From assembly GCA_965263285.1 (NCBI GenBank), contig CBDHHD010000010.1, forward strand, positions 1-41,180: a stretch of DNA of 41,180 nt. The letters are read 5' to 3'. The stretch is from JASGCP01 sp965263285. Its GTDB lineage: Bacteria > Bacteroidota > Bacteroidia > Chitinophagales > Chitinophagaceae. How positions within the stretch are numbered: position 1 is the stretch's first letter; each line of letters begins with the position of its first letter. A program made the translations under genes and the position numbers. The notes below the pieces were generated by a model. It worked only from the letters and a program-made list of their open reading frames with translations, made no database searches and was not told the DNA's origin. Shown here in pieces: positions 38,312 through 41,180 of this stretch.

Positions 38312-39736
38312 TTGTATGAAACTTTTAACATAATAATAAATCCAGAGGTATTATTAAGTTTAGCAGTGTTAAGTTTAATTCTTTATGGGATTAATCTGTC
38401 AACACTTAAATTATCGATTGGTATACTGCAGCTCATGTTATGAGCGGGGGTGACTAGTTTAGCGTCTTATGACGCAGGGGTGGACGAGCTATTGTCCTGG
38501 CCATTCTACGAACATGGTCTATTAATGACGAATAGTTGAATAATAATATCTAAAATACTCATAATAATAGGTTCAATTTCAATTTTATTAATGGGTTCAG
38601 GAGAAACTATAATGATGAAACCATATCAATCCTCTCCAATTTTGGTATTAATGGTTGCATTAAGCTCATTATTATTAGTCTCTTCCATAAATTGACTTTC
38701 AATTTATTTGGCTATAGAATTACAAACTTTATCACTATTTATTTTAGCCGCATTAAAAAGAGACAGTGCTTATAGCACCGAGGCCGGCTTAAAATATTTT
38801 GTATTAGGCGCAGTGTCTTCTGGTTTATTTTTATTTGGATGCGCTCTATTGTACGGATTAACAGGAGAAACTAGCATTCAAGGGATAAATTCAGCGGTTG
38901 GCACTGATGTGGGAAAAATTTTGATAACGATTTCTTTATTATTTAAATTATCTGCGGCACCTTTTCATATGTGGGCGCCAGATGTCTATGAAGGGGCGCC
39001 CACAACTACTACCGCCTTGTTAGCCACTGTTCCTAAGATTGGAGTGTTTTCAATTTTAGTTCAAATAGGTCCTGTAACTAATGTGGTGTTAGTTTGTGCT
39101 GTATTATCAATAGTTTATGGGGCCATTGGAGCACTCAATCAAACCAAAATCAAACGCTTATTGGCTTATAGTGGAATTGGCCATATGGGGTTTATATTAT
39201 TTGGTATAGCGATAGGCTCTTTTGAAAGCATTCAAGCAAGTTTAATATATATGGTTATTTATGTAATAATAACCATATGTAGTTTTTCAATAATCTTATC
39301 TTTAAAATTGGCTAAAGATTTAATAGTAGAAGTTGGCGGTTTATCAAGGGATAATCCTGTAATAGCATTAACGTTAGCTTTAACTTTTTTATCTACTGCT
39401 GGAATCCCGCCTTTAGCGGGATTTTTAAGCAAATGATTGATATTATTATCTGGGATATCTAATGGCTATTATTTAATTTGTATTATAGCCGTGATAAGCT
39501 CAGTAATTGCTGGAGTGTATTATGTGAGATTAGTTCAAATAATTTATTTTCAAGCGGATTATCCGATATTAATTTGACAAAAACTGCTAAGACCGCAGGT
39601 CCCTGGCCGGGACCGAAGGGTAGATTTTAGTAAATCCGTGGTAGCGGGGTTAACTTTTTTTCTAATTTTATTTTTAATGATTTCGCCTAATTTTTTATTA
39701 CAAATTACTCATGATGCAACCATAAGTTTATATTAA
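38312..39736 (+). CDS. nad2: NADH dehydrogenase subunit 2 (second turn)
   Basis: Repeat of 15155-16579, with both in-frame hairpins and the TTG start. Confidence 0.93.
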
Positions 39737-39841
39737 ACATCACGCGTGACGCTGGCTAGGAGTTACCCGGATAGGGACCGACGGGGTCGGTCCTAGGTAG
39801 GTCATCTACGATGCTACGGCGCAGGGTGTCGTGTATATACC

Positions 39842-41180
39842 ATGTATATATTAGTATTATTTATCCCTTTATTAAGTGCGATAATATCTGGATTATTTGG
39901 AAGGAAAATAGGGACTAAAGGGGCAGGTATATTAACATCTAGTTGTATCAGCATCTCTGCTATTCTATCCTGTTGTATATTTTATGAGACTACTTTAAAT
40001 TCATCGGCCGCCTATATAAAGTTATGACGATGATTTGATTCAGATTTATTAACAACTAATTTTGGCTTACAATTTGATAGTTTAACATCTACTATGTTAA
40101 TTGTTATAACAAGTGTGTCTGCCTTAGTGCATATTTATTCTACAGGGTATATGTCAGAAGATCCACATATACCTCGATTTATGTCCTATCTATCCTTATT
40201 TACTTTTTTAATGATAGTTTTAGTAACAAGTGATAATTATGTTCAATTATTTATAGGTTGAGAAGGGGTTGGTTTATGCTCTTATCTTTTAATTAATTTT
40301 TGACTAACTAGAATAAAAGCGAATAAAGCAGCAATAAAAGCTATGTTAATAAATAGAGTGGGGGATATAGGATTAGTTTTAGCTATGCTATTATGTTTAA
40401 TTGAATTCGGTACATTAGATTTTTCAGCCATTTCTGGTTTATTAGTGACGCCTAATATTAATAGGGAAAATGTAACCATAATCTGTTTACTATTATTTTG
40501 GGGGGCAGTAGGGAAATCCGCCCAATTAGGATTACATACTTGGCTTCCGGATGCTATGGAGGGTCCTACCCCCGTATCTGCTTTAATTCACGCGGCTACT
40601 ATGGTTACAGCGGGTGTGTTTTTAATAATTAGATCTGGACCGCTTTTTGAAGTGTCTTCTTTAGCATTAACCATTGTTACAATTTTAGGGGCTTTAACTG
40701 CCTTTTTTGCTGCTACAACCGGAGTTGTTCAAAATGATTTAAAAAAAGTAATTGCTTATTCAACTTGTAGTCAATTAGGTTATATGGTTATGGTTTGCGG
40801 AATATCTAATTATTCTACAAGCTTATTTCATTTAATGAATCATGCATTTTTTAAGGCTTTATTATTTTTAAGTGCTGGTTCTGTAATACATGCTGTAAGT
40901 GATGAGCAAGATATGAGAAAAATGGGAGGGTTTAATCAAATCAATTCCTTTTACTTATACTATGATTTTAATTGGATCTTTATCGTTAATGGGGTTTCCT
41001 TATTTAACTGGATTCTATTCCAAAGATTTAATATTAGAATTGGCGTATGATAAATATTATATTGTTTTTGCCTATTGATTAGGAAGCTTTTCAGCTTTAT
41101 TAACTGCTTTTTATTCTATAAGATTAATTTATTTAACTTTTATTACAAATTCCAATTCCAAAAAAGAAGTTCTTATGGGA
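39842..41180 (+). pseudogene. nad5: nad5, second turn: frameshifted and cut by the window end
   Basis: Repeat of 16685-18022. It matches the first copy up to ATGGGAGG; here the run is GGG (40928-40930) instead of GG (17771-17772). The extra base shifts the frame after the residues RKMGG, so the reading continues as FNQINSF and ends early. The first-turn copy reads normally through the same site, so this is most likely a homopolymer sequencing error near the ragged end of a contig rather than a real pseudogene. Confidence 0.85.

Larger units (their letters stand above)
23158..41180. repeat. Second, partial turn of the same circle (18,023 bp)
   Basis: This repeats bases 1-18022 and ends inside nad5. 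The protein translations match those of the first turn up to one extra G at 40928-40930, after which the offset becomes 23,158. Near identity over 18 kb with an arbitrary break point fits an unresolved circular contig better than a real duplication. Confidence 0.95.

Noticed and set aside
40343..41050. Programmed frameshift or second nad5 isoform in the second turn
   Set aside because: The difference is one extra base in a short G run, absent from the other turn, and the shifted frame loses conserved nad5 sequence. A sequencing error is simpler.

Overview
The window is animal mitochondrial DNA, most likely from a demosponge. The clues are a bacterial-looking gene set on one strand, in-frame TGA codons read as Trp (translation table 4), a trnW(UCA) to read them, a mitochondrial atp9, 25 full-length tRNA genes, unusually complete rRNAs and a heteroscleromorph-type gene order. 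Spacers and some genes carry many GC-rich hairpins set in AT-rich DNA. Such repetitive palindromes have been described in freshwater sponges (Spongillida, e.g. Lubomirskia), so a spongillid is my best guess. I cannot name the species.

The window is not 41 kb of unique sequence. It is a circle of 23,157 bp read about 1.78 times head to tail: base 1 equals base 23,158 and each gene recurs at +23,157. The only copy difference I found is one extra G at 40928-40930, which breaks nad5 in the second copy. This looks like a linearised circular contig with overlap rather than a biological duplication. The complete rnl is the one crossing the copy boundary (about 20868-23632); bases 1-475 are only its 3' end.

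Layout of one circle, all on the plus strand: rnl 3' end, cox2, trnK, atp8, atp6, trnR(UCU), cox3, trnQ, trnW, trnN, trnL(UAG, disrupted), cob, trnT, atp9, trnS(GCU), trnP, nad4, trnH, trnE, nad6, nad3, trnR(UCG), nad4L, cox1, a tRNA-like relic, trnS(UGA), trnD, trnC, nad1, trnL(UAA), trnI(GAU), trnY, two CAU tRNAs, nad2, nad5, trnA, a third CAU tRNA, trnF, rns, trnG, trnV, rnl. Together these are the 14 protein genes of complexes I, III, IV and V plus the translation RNAs that express them. Because TGA is Trp, most proteins look fragmented under the standard code; the coordinates here are the full reading frames.

No spacer exceeds about 265 bp and I see no conventional control region. Spacers of 100-265 bp consist largely of hairpin families with shared arms (GGCTTCGCC, GATATCCGAGGAC, GGACCGAC-NNN-GTCGGTCC, GGTAGCATC-NNN-GATGCTACC, GGCGTC-NNNN-GACGCC). 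The most interesting points are hairpins lying in frame inside atp8, nad6, nad2 and nad5, some matching spacer copies over 14 nt; a trnL(UAG) interrupted by a degenerate 78-nt internal duplication; trnT that is almost a copy of trnR(UCU); and nad5 running into trnA. I found no defence system, CRISPR array, intron, homing endonuclease or transposase.
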